Assembly: GCA_036785325.1 (NCBI GenBank)
Contig: JAXIVH010000021.1
Span: 738,707 to 802,706 of the forward strand
Direction of reading: 5' to 3'
DNA: 64,000 bases
From: Urophycis tenuis
Taxonomy: Eukaryota > Chordata > Actinopteri > Gadiformes > Phycidae
In this document: positions 22,417-35,239 of the stretch, in pieces
Numbering within the stretch: the stretch's first letter is position 1
Layout: the number at the start of each line of letters is the position of its first letter
The notes under the pieces: generated by a model
The model's database searches: none
Told to the model about the DNA's origin: nothing
The model's input: only the letters and a program-made list of their open reading frames with translations
Translations under genes and position numbers: made by a program

Positions 22417-25400
22417 TGTGGACAGCTCAGACGGGGCCGTGAGGCGCTGCAGAGGCCGGCCCCGGCTCACAGAGAGCGACCGAGCCCAGCGGCGTCTGGA
22501 GTCCCGGAAGAAGTACGACGTGCGGCGGGTGTACCTGGGGGAGGCCCACCACCGCTGGACGGACCTCCGCGGCCGGACCAGCCTGAGTGACGCCGGGCTC
22601 GCTGACTACCTGATGGTGCTGGACTCGACCTACGGCGACAAGTACCTGCAGAACCACCACGGGTAGGTCATTACGGGGACAAGTACCTGCAGAACCACCA
22701 CGGGTAGGTCATTACGGGGACAAGTACCTGCAGAACCACCACGGGTAGGTCATTACGGGGATCAGTACCTGCAGAACCACCACGGGTAGGTCATTACGGG
22801 GATCAGTACCTGCAGAACCACCAGGGGTAGGTCGGGTCATTACGTTTCAGGAGGTTCAAGGGGTGCGGTGCGTCTCTCCGGCAGCACCACGCTGCTGTCC
22901 GTACTGTTGAGCTACAAAGCTGTACACTGGTGGTCTCTGTAACACCCCTTCACAGTCTCGGGGTCAGAATAATGATTGAGTAATGGCAGAGTTGTGTGGA
23001 GGGTGTCTGACTCCCAGACAAAAGTGTTCGGTTCGATTCCCAAAATCTGCGATGTTCCTGAGCTAGATGCCCTTGACCTACCGGTTCCTGCCGTGTTGAG
23101 TGCACGGCCCCTCTGCTGGGTCTGCTGTAGGACTAACATGTAGGCTGCTGGCGCTGCAGGGCTCTACCTTAATGCTGTGTGCGGTGTTACAGGGGGAAGA
23201 TGGCCTCTGAACTTCATGGAAAACACAACACAGGTGGGGCAGCAGTAGACAAGTTAAGACGCGTGTCCAGAGACACGGTAGGTAGGTCAGCCTACCAGGC
23301 CTGCACCGACCGGTAGGCTGGTACAGTACACTGATGTCACTAATGGATGGATCTTTAAATGGCTTGTGATGGAGATTTGATGAAGGTAGTGGTGAAGCAG
23401 CGTCTGTTCAACTGTTCACCGCCCCTCCAGGGACGAGAGAGGAGTCCTCCGGCCTCCAGGGCCTGGTGTCCTGGTACCAGGACCACAGAACCAGCTGCCC
23501 ACACGAGCCCCGCCTCAGAGGCCTGGAACCGCAGCCCGGCTTCGCCACTGCCGCCACCTGGCGCTGCCCGGCCCAGCACTCCTTCCTGCTGTACCTGCTG
23601 CCGCCACCGGGGGACAGCAGCGAGTCAGAGCCTGAAGGAGAGGAAGAGGGAGCTGGAGAGGGGGACAACAGCACCGTGACCCCCAAGGGAAGGAGCGGGG
23701 TCCAACGGCCTCCCGAGTGCGGGGAAGGTACGAAGAAAGGGCGCAGAATGCTGTGAGGATGATGTGGGTTTAGGTTGGGTTCTGTTGGTCTGCTGGTCAA
23801 ACACACTGATATCTCAAGCATGTCCGGATGTGCTGGTTATCCTACCATGCTCGGTACCCTAAACTGTTTAGGAGGCTGAATGTTAAAATGCTGAAACATG
23901 CTAGCTGGCCTAAAGTGGTCCTCATCATGCTAAGTTACAAGCTAACAGCGAGGCAGCAGGACCGAGACCCACCCTCTCTCCCGGGGGGGGGGGGCTCTGT
24001 TTCAGACGTCTGCAGGGAGCCCCCGTCTGGGCCAGTGGGAGGAGGCCTGCGCTCCGGGGAGCAGCAGGAGGTCGGAAGGAGAGAGGAGCACATGGGAGGA
24101 GGTGAAGGAGGAGGGGATGGAGATGGAGGAGAGATGAAGTTTGCGGAGGACCTGGAGATCAGGTCGGGGGGTTATGCGTGTGTTGTCATGGCGACAGCGC
24201 TGACAGAAAAGCCGGGGAAGGCCGAGGCGGAGCCTGCTCTGTCCCAACAGGAGGCGGGGCCAGGGGCGGGGTCTGGGCAGCGGGCGGTGCCAGGGGCGGA
24301 GTCTGAGCAGGCGGAGCTGCTGGAGTCTCAGGGGCTCCAGACCATGATTGACAGCTGCCAGATCCAGGGTCCGAGGTCATCAATGGAAGGCCCCCAGGTA
24401 AGTGATATGGTGATTGAGATGGCCCCATGTGACCACTAGGTGGCTCTCAACCCAGGTGAATGATCTCACATAGGAGGCCTCTGGAGAAGCAAACAGAATG
24501 TTTTATAGTTTTAATTAATATTACTGTTGAGTTTAATGATATGATTGTAGTTACCTGCTCTACAAAGCATTGAATCTATCTATGCGTCAAAGGAAAATTT
24601 GTAATATTCATATAATATAATGATGATAAAAACACAACCAAGTCAATATCAACCAATCCCTACTCACCCACGTCAGCCCGAGTGGGCGGGCCTTACCCTC
24701 CCACCAATCACAGCACACGTGTGTCTTTGTCACCCAATCACGCCCGATCGTTTCCTCTGGCAGCTAATCATCATCACTGGGGCCGGCTATGGGGCCCCTG
24801 AGGGCCTCCAGCTCAACGGGGCCCCAGGGGGCCTGGAGGAGGTCACCTGCACCGTCATCCAGGGCGTGGCCTTCGACCAGGTGTGTCCGTCAGACTCGGA
24901 GCTCCGGGGGGTGGAGGAGGACGAGGAGGATGAAGACTCTGTCTCAGGTCATTACGTTTACATTTAGGGCATTTAGAAGACGCTTTAAGACGCTTTAAGA
25001 CGCTATAAGAAGGTGAAACATTTCAATGCTGCTAATACAGTAAGAATGTCACCAGAACAAGTTTCAAAATTTTTCAACTGCTAGATTAACCATTGCTAGT
25101 ATACAACATCTCTGACTAAGTGCCAAGTTACAAAGAGCGATTAAAGTGCCAAGACATACAACAAATAAGAGCATGAGGGTAGGGTTATGCAGGTTTCAGA
25201 TGAACTCTAAACAAGCGGGTCTTGAGTCTCTTCTGGAAGATGGGGAGTGACTCTGCAGTCCTGACATCGGCAGGGAGATCGTTCCACCGCTGCGGTGCCA
25301 AAACGGAGAAGAGTTGTGATGTCGCCATCCGACCTTTTCCTCCTTTTAGTGATGGAGGTACCAGTCGATCAGCTGAGGTAGTTGAACGGAGTGCTCGAGG

Positions 25401-28400
25401 AGGGGCGTGGTGTATGTAGTTCCATTGATGGCTTTGTAGGCATCATGGAGTTGACTCATGGAGTTTAGATCCAGGTAGAACACATGTGACACCCCAAGAC
25501 TCTAAGGACTGTGTGACATTATCCCTCCTCTTGGTGTTAGTAGTATGGATGGATCTATCTTTCTACTTATCAGTAGCATTGTCTTGAATTTGATGCAAGC
25601 CACTACAGGAAGCCAGTGGAGGTCTTTGAAGAGGGGGGGTCACGTGGGAAAATTTGTTTTGGTTGAAGACGAGGCGTGCTGCAGCGTTCTGGATCCACTG
25701 CAAAGGTTTAATCGTGGATGCAGGGAGTCCAGCTAAGAGCAAGTTGCAGTAGTCGAGGCGGGAGATGACAAGTGCTTGGGTCAGGAGCTGTGTCGCTTCC
25801 CTGGTGAGGAAAGGCCGGATCCTGCGGATGTTGTAGAGAGCAAATCTACAGGAGCGGGTCACTGCAGTGATGTTTGCAGTGCAGGACAGTTGGTTGTCGA
25901 CTATTACGCCCAGGTTCCTTGCGGTCGGTGAGGCAGATACTGTGATGCCCTCGACCGAGACCAGCAGGTCCCTGTGAGGGCAGTCTTTCCTCGGTAAGAA
26001 GAGAAGCTCAGTTTAGTTTACGCGCAGTTGTCCAAGAGCTGATGTCTGCCAAGCATTCTGAGTTGCGTGTTGCAATCAGAGTGTCTGAGGGGGGGAAGGA
26101 GAGGAACAGTTGAGTGTTGTCCGCATAACAGTGATAGGAGAAGCCGTGCGATGTGATTACAGAGCCTAGAGATCTGGTATATAGGGAGAACAGAAGCGGT
26201 CCTAGTACTGAGCCTTGATGGAAACCAGTGTTTAGCGAGCAGGGTTTGGACCAGGAGCCATTCCATGTGACCTGATAAGTGCGATCCATAAGGTAAGATG
26301 TGAACCAGGCTAGCGCAGTGTCAGTAATGCTGAGTTCAGGGAGGGTGGCGAGGAGGGTCTGGTGGTTCATGGTGTCGAACACCGGAGAGAGATCGAGGAG
26401 AACAAGCACCGACGAGAGGGAAGAGGCTTTGGCAGCACGAAAGGATTACTGCACATTCCAGGGTCTGTAGTTCAGGATGTCAGCAGTGTCGAGGGTAGGC
26501 TTCTTGAGGAGTAGTTTGACTCAAGTTCTAATTCCTTATGTACTCACCAACAGCAACAATCCTGCAACTCCTTCTCTAGCAGACAAAATGTCATGCAGGA
26601 CATGCAGAGCTTGAGAGAGTGTACACGTGCTAGTTAGTTAGTCAGTCAGTTAGGGAGCTAGTTAGTGAGTCAGGAATATGAATGAAATAGATATTTATTA
26701 ATAATCCACAAATGTTTAATTAGGACCCATAAATACGGCCGATGATTGTAATGGTGATGGAGGTGGATGCTAACCACAGTTGACTCCTGCAGGTCTGAGT
26801 GATAAACACATCCTGGAACCTGCTGACCAACATCTGGAGTCCAGCTGTGAGCGGGAGCTGTCCCTATGCAGGTATGTCCACAGAATGTACAGCGTGAAGA
26901 TGATGCTGCTGTGGGCCGCTAGCCTGCTCAGCGCTAACCCCTCAGCAGTGACGCCACTAACGCGCTACTTAGTAACGCGTTACTCTAACCTGACTACGTT
27001 CTTCAGTAACCAGTAGTCTAACGCGTTGCTATTTCCAAACCAGTAATCAGATTAAAGTTACTTATCCAAGTCACTGTGCGTTACTATTTTTGTCATTTTC
27101 CTTAGTAAAAAATATATATTTGTTTTCTTCTTGCGTCTCGGGGTGACATACGCAACAACTCACGTGTAGTAGGCTGTACCGCGACACAAACGTAGCAACA
27201 ACTCACGTGTAGTAGGCTATACCGCGACACAAACGTAGCAACAACTCACGTGTAGTAGGCTATACCGCGACACAAACGTAACAACAACTCACGTGTAGTA
27301 GGCTATACCGCGACACAAACGTAGCAACAACTCACGTGTAGTAGGCTGTACCGCCACACAAACGTAACAACAACTCACGTGTAGTAGGCTATACCGCGAC
27401 ACAAACGTAACAATAACTCATGTGTAGTAGGCTGTACCGCGACACAAACGTAACAACAACTCACGTGTAGTAGGCTATACCGCGACACAAACGTAACAAC
27501 AACTCACGTGTAGTAGGCTATACCGCGACACAAACGTAACAATAACTCACCTGTAGTAGGCTGTACCGCCACACAAACGTAACAACAACTCACGTGTAGT
27601 AGGCTATACCGCCACACAAACGTAACAACAACTCACGTGTAGTAGGCTGTACCGCCACACAAACGTAACAACAACTCACGTGTAGTAGGCTGTACCGCCA
27701 CACAAACGTTATCAATAATGGAGGGATGAGAGAGATGCACGTTTTCCAGCTGGAAATACAGGCACTATTTTGAGTTTGTGTCCGCTAAAGATGGTAATAT
27801 TAAGGTAAGTTGTACACTGTGTTGGCGACAAAGTGCTATCTACCTTTAGAAACACAACGTCAAATATGAAGAAACATTTGGAGTGGCAGTATAGCACAGT
27901 CAAACCTATAGAGCAGGTCCCACCTGGTGTGAAGCAGAGAGCTGCTAGAGCAGGATGTCCCCCATCACAAACAACCAAAGCTGGACTTCGGATTAAAACC
28001 AATAAGTGGGGGAGAGTTGAATAAGTTGGTGGGGCAGTATGTTGTAGAGGAAATGCTCCCCTTAAACACGGTTGACTCGCCCTCCTTTCCTGCCATTATA
28101 AACAAGATCCCTACTATCAATGCCCCCTAGCTGCCTCACAGAAGATATTTTTCTTCTTACCTGGAGAAGGAGTATGCAGAGATGGAGAGAAATCTGAAGG
28201 CTGCACTGAATGAGGTCGACTTTGTGTCAACTACCTGGTGATCTTTGGACAGCTAACAACAGAAGCTATATGGGAGTAACGCTCCACTGGATCAGTAGAT
28301 CCACATGTGCAACAAGGCTGCATTGGCATGTAGGAGAATTTGCGGTAGACACACGTATGATGTTATTGGTGCAGAATTCCAAAACATTCATTCTTTATAT

Positions 28401-31400
28401 GGAATACTCAACAAAGTAGTTGCAACAGTGACTGATAATGGATCCAACTTTGTCAAGGCGTTTAAAGTTTATCAGCCTGTCACAGAGTCTGAAGATAAGA
28501 TGGAGGATGAAGAGTCCACCCCCACAGTTGATGTGGTCACTTTTTTAGATATGTCAGAAATCCTCTCAACTGACAATGAAAGTGATGGCCAGCTGTCTCT
28601 TCCCCCGCACCACAGGTGTGCTTTACACACCATTAACTTAATTTCCACAAATTATGTGGAGAAATATTTAACATCCAATTCAGAGAGCAAGGCTGTGTAT
28701 AGGAGCAGCACAGTAAAATGCACAGCTCTTTGGACCAAATCAAGTCGATCTACCGGAGGTGGAATTCCTTTTTTGATGCTGTAAAGAGAATTGCAGAAAT
28801 CCCCATGAGTGAGCTGAATACTCTGTGCACCAAGCTGGGTGAGTTAAGTGCTTCAAAGACAAAGAGTACCAGTTCCTGCATGAGTACTGCACCGCCATGA
28901 CGCCTCTGACTGTCCTTATGGGACTTTACTACCCACACTTGAAGCTCTGATGCAGAAGACCCTGGCTGTGAAAGATGACCTCTCCAGGATGACTGCAGGG
29001 CTTCCAGATTCCATAGTGTAGGTGTGTTCCATCTTTAAGCTAGTTAAAATTTATTGCATCACACTATTCATGAACATGGAACACAATATTCATTATCATT
29101 GCAAAAAAAGCAAACATAAATGTCAGTAAGTAACCTAAACCAAAATGAAATCCATAATATTGATCCCACATTAGGCATAGTTTGCAAGTAATTCAATGAT
29201 AAATAGAAGGCTTTGTAGGCCTTCTATTTATAATATTTTTCAGGCTATCCAGACTCGTTTTGCTGGTCTGCTGGACGACAAAGATGCCCTTCTCACAGCT
29301 GTCAGTTGTCTGAAATTCAAACTCCGATGGCTGAGAGGTGCAGGTAGGAGGGAGCGAGTAAAAGAGCTTCTGACAGCAGAATGCCGCACAACTGCTCCTG
29401 CAGCACAAAGCCCTGCCAGTGTGCCCAACACATCTGCCAGCCAAGGTGAGATGGACTTTTTCGCTTTTGAGGCAGAGCCTGAGGAGACCTACTCTGCAGA
29501 AAGGAAGTCATGGACTACCTGAGGTCAGCCTGTGACCTTCAGATTCTCCATCAGTTTTCCAATACAAGAACATTTTCTTGAAGTATAATGCTCCAACCCC
29601 ATCAAGTGCTCCTGTGTCTCTTCAGTCTGGGCGGTTTAGTGCTGATGCCTAAAAGAAATAGACTCTCAAACAGGAGATTTGAGAAGCTTCTTTTGATGAG
29701 ATTCAACCACCGGTTTGCTTGCCCCACTCCACTGTTTCACTTATAATTGTTTACAAGATATTTATCTTTATGTGTTGTACACTGTTTTGCCGGGTTCGAT
29801 GTACTAAGAAGTTAGTTTTGCCATTAGTGTGAACAGTTAAATATGTCAGGTCAAGTATTTATTTTAATTTTATTTTTTATAAAAAACAAGTATTTATGTT
29901 AAGTCTGAAAGAAAGTGTCTGTCTTTATTTTATTTTCTATGAAAACATGTATTTTTTTCAGGAAATCGTTTTTAAGTTGAACTTTAAATGTCAAGAGATA
30001 CATGTTGGTTACTGTTTAAAATGCACTTCCATAAATTGAGTATTGGCAAAACCGGTTGTCATTTTTATGTTGTGGCGGCAGGGGGGGGGTTGTTGGCAGC
30101 TGCTGAATGTAACTAATAAAGTAACTTGTAATCTAACTTAGTTACTTTTAAAACCAAGTAATCAGTAAAGTAACTAAGTTACTTTTTAAAGGAGTAATCA
30201 ATAATCAGATTACTTTTTCAAGGTAACTGTGGCAACACTGCCCCTCAGTGCTAACCCTTCAGCGCTAACCCTCAGCGCTAACCCCTCAGCGCTCACCCCT
30301 CAGTGCTAACCCTTCAGCGCTAACCCTCAGTGCTAACCCCTCAGCGCTAACCCCTCAGTGCTAACCCCTCAGCGCTAACCCCTCAGTGCTAGCGTCACTT
30401 TAAAGCAGTGCGTTACTCTTGCTAACGGCGGCCCACTCAGCAGGTCCAGGAGGAGCCGGCGCGGCCCGGTCATCGAGGCGGACGGCATGCTGAAGATGTT
30501 CCACTGCCCCTACGCCGGCTGCAGCCAGGTGTATGTAGCCATCAGCAGCTACCAGGTAACCTGAGTCAGATGCTTGGCCACAGGTAAACCAGGAGTGGGA
30601 GAGAGGGATAGTTGTGATGCTGAATGGTATTAGAACTCCAGCACTCTAGCACACAGTTCTAATACTGAATAGTGATGGTTTTAACAGATTTCTTCCTGCA
30701 GAACCACGTGAACCTGGTGCACCGGAAGGGGAGGACCAAGCTGTGCCCCCACCCAGGCTGCGGGAAAAAGTTCTACCTGTCCAACCACCTGCACCGTCAC
30801 ATGATCATCCACTCAGGTGAGGGTGGCCTGTGGTCCTGGCCTATCAGGGGCCTCGTCTCTGCGGGGGGGTCCAATGTCAATGTGTAGAAACGCGTTTGAA
30901 AGGGGTCTCCCTAACGCCTGCTGGGGTCCGCAGGGGTCCGGGACTTCATCTGTGAGACATGCGGGAAGTCGTTCAAACGCAAGAATCATCTGGAGGTCCA
31001 CCGGCGCACGCACACCGGGGAGACCCCTCTGCAGTGAGTCCACCGGGGAGACCCTCTGCATTGTACTCTGAGCTCCTCTGTCTGCAGGTGTATCTGTACA
31101 GTAGGTGTACTCTGAGCTCCTCTGTCTGCAGGTGTATCTGTACAGTAGGTGTACTCTGAGCTCCTCTGTCTGCAGGTGTATCTGTACAGTAGGTGTACTC
31201 TGAGCTCCTCTGTCTGCAGGTGTATCTGTACAGTAGGTGTACTCTGAGCTCCTCTGTCTGCAGGTGTATCTGTACAGTAGGTGTACTCTGAGCTCCTCTG
31301 TCTGCAGGTGTATCTGTACAGTAGGTGTACTCTGAGCTCCTCTGTCTGCAGGTGTATCTGTACAGTAGGTGTACTCTGAGCTCCTCTGTCTGCAGGTGTA

Positions 31401-31964
31401 TCTGTACAGTAGGTGTACTCTGAGCTCCTCTGTCTGCAGGTGTATCTGTACAGTAGGTGTACTCTGAGCTCCTCTGTCTGCAGGTGTATCTGTACAGTAG
31501 GTGTACTCTGAGCTCCTCTGTCTGCAGGTGTATCTGTACAGTAGGTGTACTCTGAGCTCCTCTGTCTGCAGGTGTATCTGTACAGTAGGTGTACTCTGAG
31601 CTCCTCTGTCTGCAGGTGTATCTGTACAGTAGGTGTACTCTGAGCTCCTCTGTCTGCAGGTGTATCTGTACAGTAGGTGTACTCTGAGCTCCTCTGTCTG
31701 CAGGTGTATCTGTACGTGTACTCTGAGCGTCTTTGTCTCCAGGTGTATCTGTACAGTAGGTGTACTCTGAGCGTCTTTGTCTGCAGGTGCGAGGTGTGCG
31801 GCTACCAGTGCAGGCAGCGAGCGTCTCTCAACTGGCACATGAAGAAGCACAGGACAGAGGATCAGTACCTCTTCACCTGCCAGCTGTGCGGCAAGCGGTT
31901 CGAGAAGCTCCAAAGCGTCAAGTTCCACAAGCTGAAGAGCCACCCAGAGCAGCAGGCCCCCTGA
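22409..31964 (+). CDS. znf653: Zinc finger protein 653, C2H2 transcription factor
   Basis: Ten exons: 22409-22662, 23193-23233, 23431-23727, 24006-24397, 24764-24947, 26793-26871, 30444-30555, 30702-30816, 30934-31033 and 31787-31964. All phases close; 583 aa (human 615). The N-terminus has RGRPRLTESDRAQRRLESRK then KYDVRRVYLGEAH, diagnostic of ZNF653. Exon 3 has LVSWYQDHRTSCPHEP. An acidic, Gly/Glu-rich centre follows, then LIIITGAGYGAPEGLQLN. The C-terminus carries five C2H2 fingers: FHCPYAGCSQVY, KLCPHPGCGKKFYLSNH, FICETCGKSFKRKNH, LQCEVCGYQCRQRAS and FTCQLCGKRFEKLQS. The human protein is a nuclear repressor acting on steroidogenic-type promoters. Introns hold a SINE, an L2 LINE, a 3.3-kb hAT and splice-site minisatellites. 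Exon 2 (41 nt) is the least certain, but it is required by phase. Confidence 0.93.
22624..22830 (+). repeat. About 41-bp minisatellite duplicating znf653 exon 1 end plus donor
   Basis: The last coding bases of exon 1 with the splice donor, key pieces AAGTACCTGCAGAACCACCA and CGGGTAGGTCATTACGGG, are repeated about five times. Later copies read GATCAGTACC in place of GACAAGTACC. The first copy is the real exon end at 22662. Confidence 0.93.
22983..23125 (+). mobile_element. tRNA-derived SINE in znf653 intron 1
   Basis: An A-box-like TGGCAGAGTTGTGTGG, a perfect B box GGTTCGATTCCC and a following TGCCCTTGACC tail region. It lies in sense orientation in the intron. Confidence 0.7.
24950..26515 (-). 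mobile_element. 5'-truncated L2-clade LINE with reverse-transcriptase remnant
   Basis: On the minus strand it encodes RT pieces in broken frames: LDLSPVFDTMNH, TGFHQGSVLGPLLFSLY and YADNTQLFLSF (catalytic YADD changed to YADN), then ITRSCRFALYNIRRIRPFL-type text, LDYCNLLLAGLP and NAAARLVFN. It ends with the L2 tail at about 24955, only a few bases from the znf653 exon 5 donor. It is disrupted by frameshifts and is a dead copy. Confidence 0.88.
27151..27712 (+). repeat. About 42-bp subterminal minisatellite inside the hAT element
   Basis: About 13 copies with CAACTCACGTGTAGTAGGCT and ACCGCGACACAAACGTA. Arrays close to hAT ends are common and may have arisen from subterminal transposase-binding repeats, which is an inference. 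Confidence 0.93.
29200..29233. repeat. Short hairpin within hAT
   Basis: ATAAATAGAAGGC and GCCTTCTATTTAT flank a six-base spacer. Confidence 0.7.
30241..30400 (+). repeat. 15-bp minisatellite at the hAT insertion site
   Basis: About ten copies of CTCAGCGCTAACCC-type units. One unit also lies left of the transposon at 26928-26945, so the hAT jumped into this array. Confidence 0.9.
31050..31786 (+). repeat. 44-bp minisatellite of znf653 exon 10 acceptor
   Basis: About 16 copies. Each holds CTCCTCTGTCTGCAG, a good acceptor, followed by GTGTATCTGTACAGTAGG. The last copy is the true acceptor CTTTGTCTGCAG before exon 10 (31787), whose first bases GTG match the unit. The reverse-strand ORF over this array is not a gene. 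Confidence 0.95.
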
Positions 31965-32416
31965 GCCTGTCCCCAGGGGTCTCGGGTCGGCGATGGGAAA
32001 TGTAGTTTTGTAGTCCTCAGATGACCACCCATCGAAGACCACCCATGATACAAAACACTGTGTGGTGGGATGGACGAAGGTGGTCCTGGACGAACACCCA
32101 CCCAGAGCACCCTGAGGAAGACGATGACTGGGAGGAGCGCCAGAGCCATGGGACCACCATGGGGAATGAAGTGGTGGTCCCTGGTCTGGTCCTCAGAGGA
32201 ACACGAGGCAGCCATGGTGCTGGGAAACACTTCAGGTTAGACACGCTTGTGCAGCGGCCCAGTGGACTTCACTGTGAGGGTCAAACATCTAATCTGGTTT
32301 AGTTTGAACAAATCCCTGGGTTTGGGTATTTATGTGTTGGGGGTTTGCTTGGTAATGCTTATCATTTTGGAGGCCTAGTGGAGGCCCGATGGTCCCTGGG
32401 GGGCTGTGAGTCCGGG
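31965..32416 (+). other. znf653 3' UTR, proximal part
   Basis: Non-coding sequence following the stop codon, rich in CCACC and GGTGG motifs that can pair with each other. No poly(A) signal was found before the array that follows. Confidence 0.4.
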
Positions 32417-33617
32417 GTTGTGCAGGGGTTAGGTCTCACTCCTCACAGGGTCCTCATGCAGGGGTTAGGTCTCACTCCTCACAGGGTCCTCATGCAGGGG
32501 TTAGGTCTCACTCCTCACAGGGTCCTCATGCAGGGGTTAGGTCTCACTCCTCACAGGGTCCTCATGCAGGGGTTAGGTCTCACTCCTCACAGGGTCCTCA
32601 TGCAGGGGTTAGGTCTCACTCCTCACAGGGTCCTCATGCAGGGGTTAGGTCTCACTCCTCACAGGGTCCTCATGCAGGGGTTAGGTCTCACTCCTCACAG
32701 GGTCCTCATGCAGGGGTTAGGTCTCACTCCTCACAGGGTCCTCATGCAGGGGTTAGGTCTCACTCCTCACAGGGTCCTCATGCAGGGGTTAGGTCTCACT
32801 CATCACAGGGTCCTCATGCAGGGGTTAGGTCTCACTCCTCACAGGGTCCTCATGCAGGGGTTAGGTCTCACTCATCACAGGGTCCTCATGCAGGGGTTAG
32901 GTCTCACTCATCACAGGGTCCTCATGCAGGGGTTAGGTCTCACTCATCACAGGGTCCTCATGCAGGGGTTAGGTCTCACTCCTCACAGGGTCCTCATGCA
33001 GGGGTTAGGTCTCACTCATCACAGGGTCCTCATGCAGGGGTTAGGTCTCACTCCTCACAGGGTCCTCATGCAGGGGTTAGGTCTCACTCATCACAGGGTC
33101 CTCATGCAGGGGTTAGGTCTCACTCCTCACAGGGTCCTCATGCAGGGGTTAGGTCTCACTCCTCACAGGGTCCTCATGCAGGGGTTAGGTCTCACTCCTC
33201 ACAGGGTCCTCATGCAGGGGTTAGGTCTCACTCATCACAGGGTCCTCATGCAGGGGTTAGGTCTCACTCATCACAGGGTCCTCATGCAGGGGTTAGGTCT
33301 CACTCATCACAGGGTCCTCATGCAGGGGTTAGGTCTCACTCCTCACAGGGTCCTCATGCAGGGGTTAGGTCTCACTCCTCACAGGGTCCTCATGCAGGGG
33401 TTAGGTCTCACTCCTCACAGGGTCCTCATGCAGGGGTTAGGTCTCACTCCTCACAGGGTCCTCATGCAGGGGTTAGGTCTCACTCCTCACAGGGTCCTCA
33501 TGCAGGGGTTAGGTCTCACTCCTCACAGGGTCCTCATGCAGGGGTTAGGTCTCACTCCTCACAGGGTCCTCATGCAGGGGTTAGGTCTCACTCATCACAG
33601 GGTCCTCACGCAGGGTC
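32417..33617 (+). repeat. 36-bp minisatellite downstream of znf653
   Basis: About 33 copies with AGGGGTTAGGTCTCACTC and CTCACAGGGTCCTCATG. The single variable position CC/CA in ACTC(C/A)TCAC splits it into two unit types. The 456-codon ORF is a period-36 artefact. Confidence 0.96.
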
Positions 33618-34363
33618 CTCCTTTTGACACGTTTAGTCGACCGTTTTGTACTCTTCTGTGTGTTCCTGTGTCATGGGGGTTATCTTCACCAGGATATGCT
33701 TCCTGGTTGCGGTGACGCCATTTCTCCTTACTCCTCCATGGACTCCTCCTCCTCCCCCCAACCCCGTGCTTCCTGTTGATCCTGTGTTCTAAAGAGATGC
33801 ACTTTGTCCTTCCCCTGTTTGCTCATGTAATGAATGATACCTTTATGTGAATAAGACAAGTTAATATTGTACAACATTTCTGACACTTGTTTGACAGAAA
33901 AGCCAGTAAAAGTGTTCAGTTGTGTCTCCTTTTGATGTCTTGAGAGGGTAGGAGGATGCAGCAGCAGCATGTTCTTCAAACCTCACCTGCAGAGTCCGAG
34001 CTGGTCACTAGTTAGTATTGGAGTTACTAGTTATTCAGACCATGCTTTTACCTCCAGCTGTCTCAGGACACAGCTCCTTGAGTCCCTTGGTAGATGTGTT
34101 GACCACACAATGGGAGAAATTGGAAGCTTTTAGTTAATTGAAGTCTAGGGCGGTTCTGAGCTCCTGTGTTCACTGTTAAGATACGATAAGAAAGCCTTTT
34201 ATTTGTCCCAAACGGCAAATGTACAATTTACTGTTATCTCAAGGTTCCACATTGGGGTTATAAACACGCCTGGCTGCCAACAGAGAAGGTCACCAGGAAG
34301 TCGAGGCATGATTTAAGGCACCTACAAAACATGCTGTAGATAAGATAACAAATAAACTTACCT

Positions 34364-34785
34364 TCAGCAGCTTTAACTCTGACTGAATGGTCTCCTACCG
34401 CAGCTTTAACTCTGACTGAATGGTCTTCTACTGCAGCTTTAACTCTGACTGAATGGTCTCCTACCGCAGCTTTAACTCTGACTGAATGGTCTCCTACCGC
34501 AGCTTTAACTCTGACTGAATGGTCTTCTACTGCAGCTTTAACTCTGACTGAATGGTCTCCTACCGCAGCTTTAACTCTGACTGAATGGTCTCCTACCGCA
34601 GCTTTAACTCTGACTGAATGGTCTCCTACCGCAGCTTTAACTCTGACTGTATGGTCTTCTACTGCAGCTTTAACTCTGACTGAATGGTCTCCTACCGCAG
34701 CTTTAACTCTGACTGAATGGTCTTCTACTGCAGCTTTAACTCTGACTGAATGGTCTTCTACTGCAGCTTTAACTCTGACTGGACA
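34364..34785 (-). repeat. 33-bp minisatellite
   Basis: About 12 copies with CAGCTTTAACTCTGACTG and AATGGTCTCCTACCG. The period is divisible by three, so it reads as a repetitive frame on the minus strand. It is intergenic. Confidence 0.95.
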
Positions 34786-34877
34786 GAAGGTACAGGTGGT
34801 GTACAGGTGCACCCAGCTGACCAGATGGGCAAAGTGACGAGTTTCAGTGACAAGTAATGTTATTTTTATGAGTAAAT

Positions 34878-35193
<316 letters not shown>

Positions 35194-35239
35194 GAGAGAG
35201 AGAGATCCATGGTTTGCTGTGGTGGGGCAGATGGAGGGG

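Larger units (their letters stand above)
26946..30240 (+). mobile_element. hAT-superfamily DNA transposon (BED-finger type), degenerate
   Basis: 3,295 bp flanked by an 8-bp direct repeat CCCCTCAG (26938-26945 and 30241-30248). The ends CAGTGACGCCACTAACGCG and, inverted, CAGTGTTGCCACAGTTACC share CAGTG and GCCAC. Inside are a broken BED finger (FEFVSAKDGNIKVSCTLCW, then MKKHLEWQ in another frame), VVATVTDNGSNFVKAF and CALHTINLIS of the transposase core, and an MDFFAFE-type C-terminal piece. Several stops and frameshifts show that it cannot code for active transposase. It sits in znf653 intron 6. Confidence 0.9.

Noticed and set aside
30813..32042. 409-codon minus-strand ORF
   Set aside because: Antisense of znf653 exons 9-10 and the 44-bp array.
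32345..33715. 456-codon ORF with 12-residue repeats
   Set aside because: Period-36 minisatellite downstream of znf653; no start context, domain or splice support.
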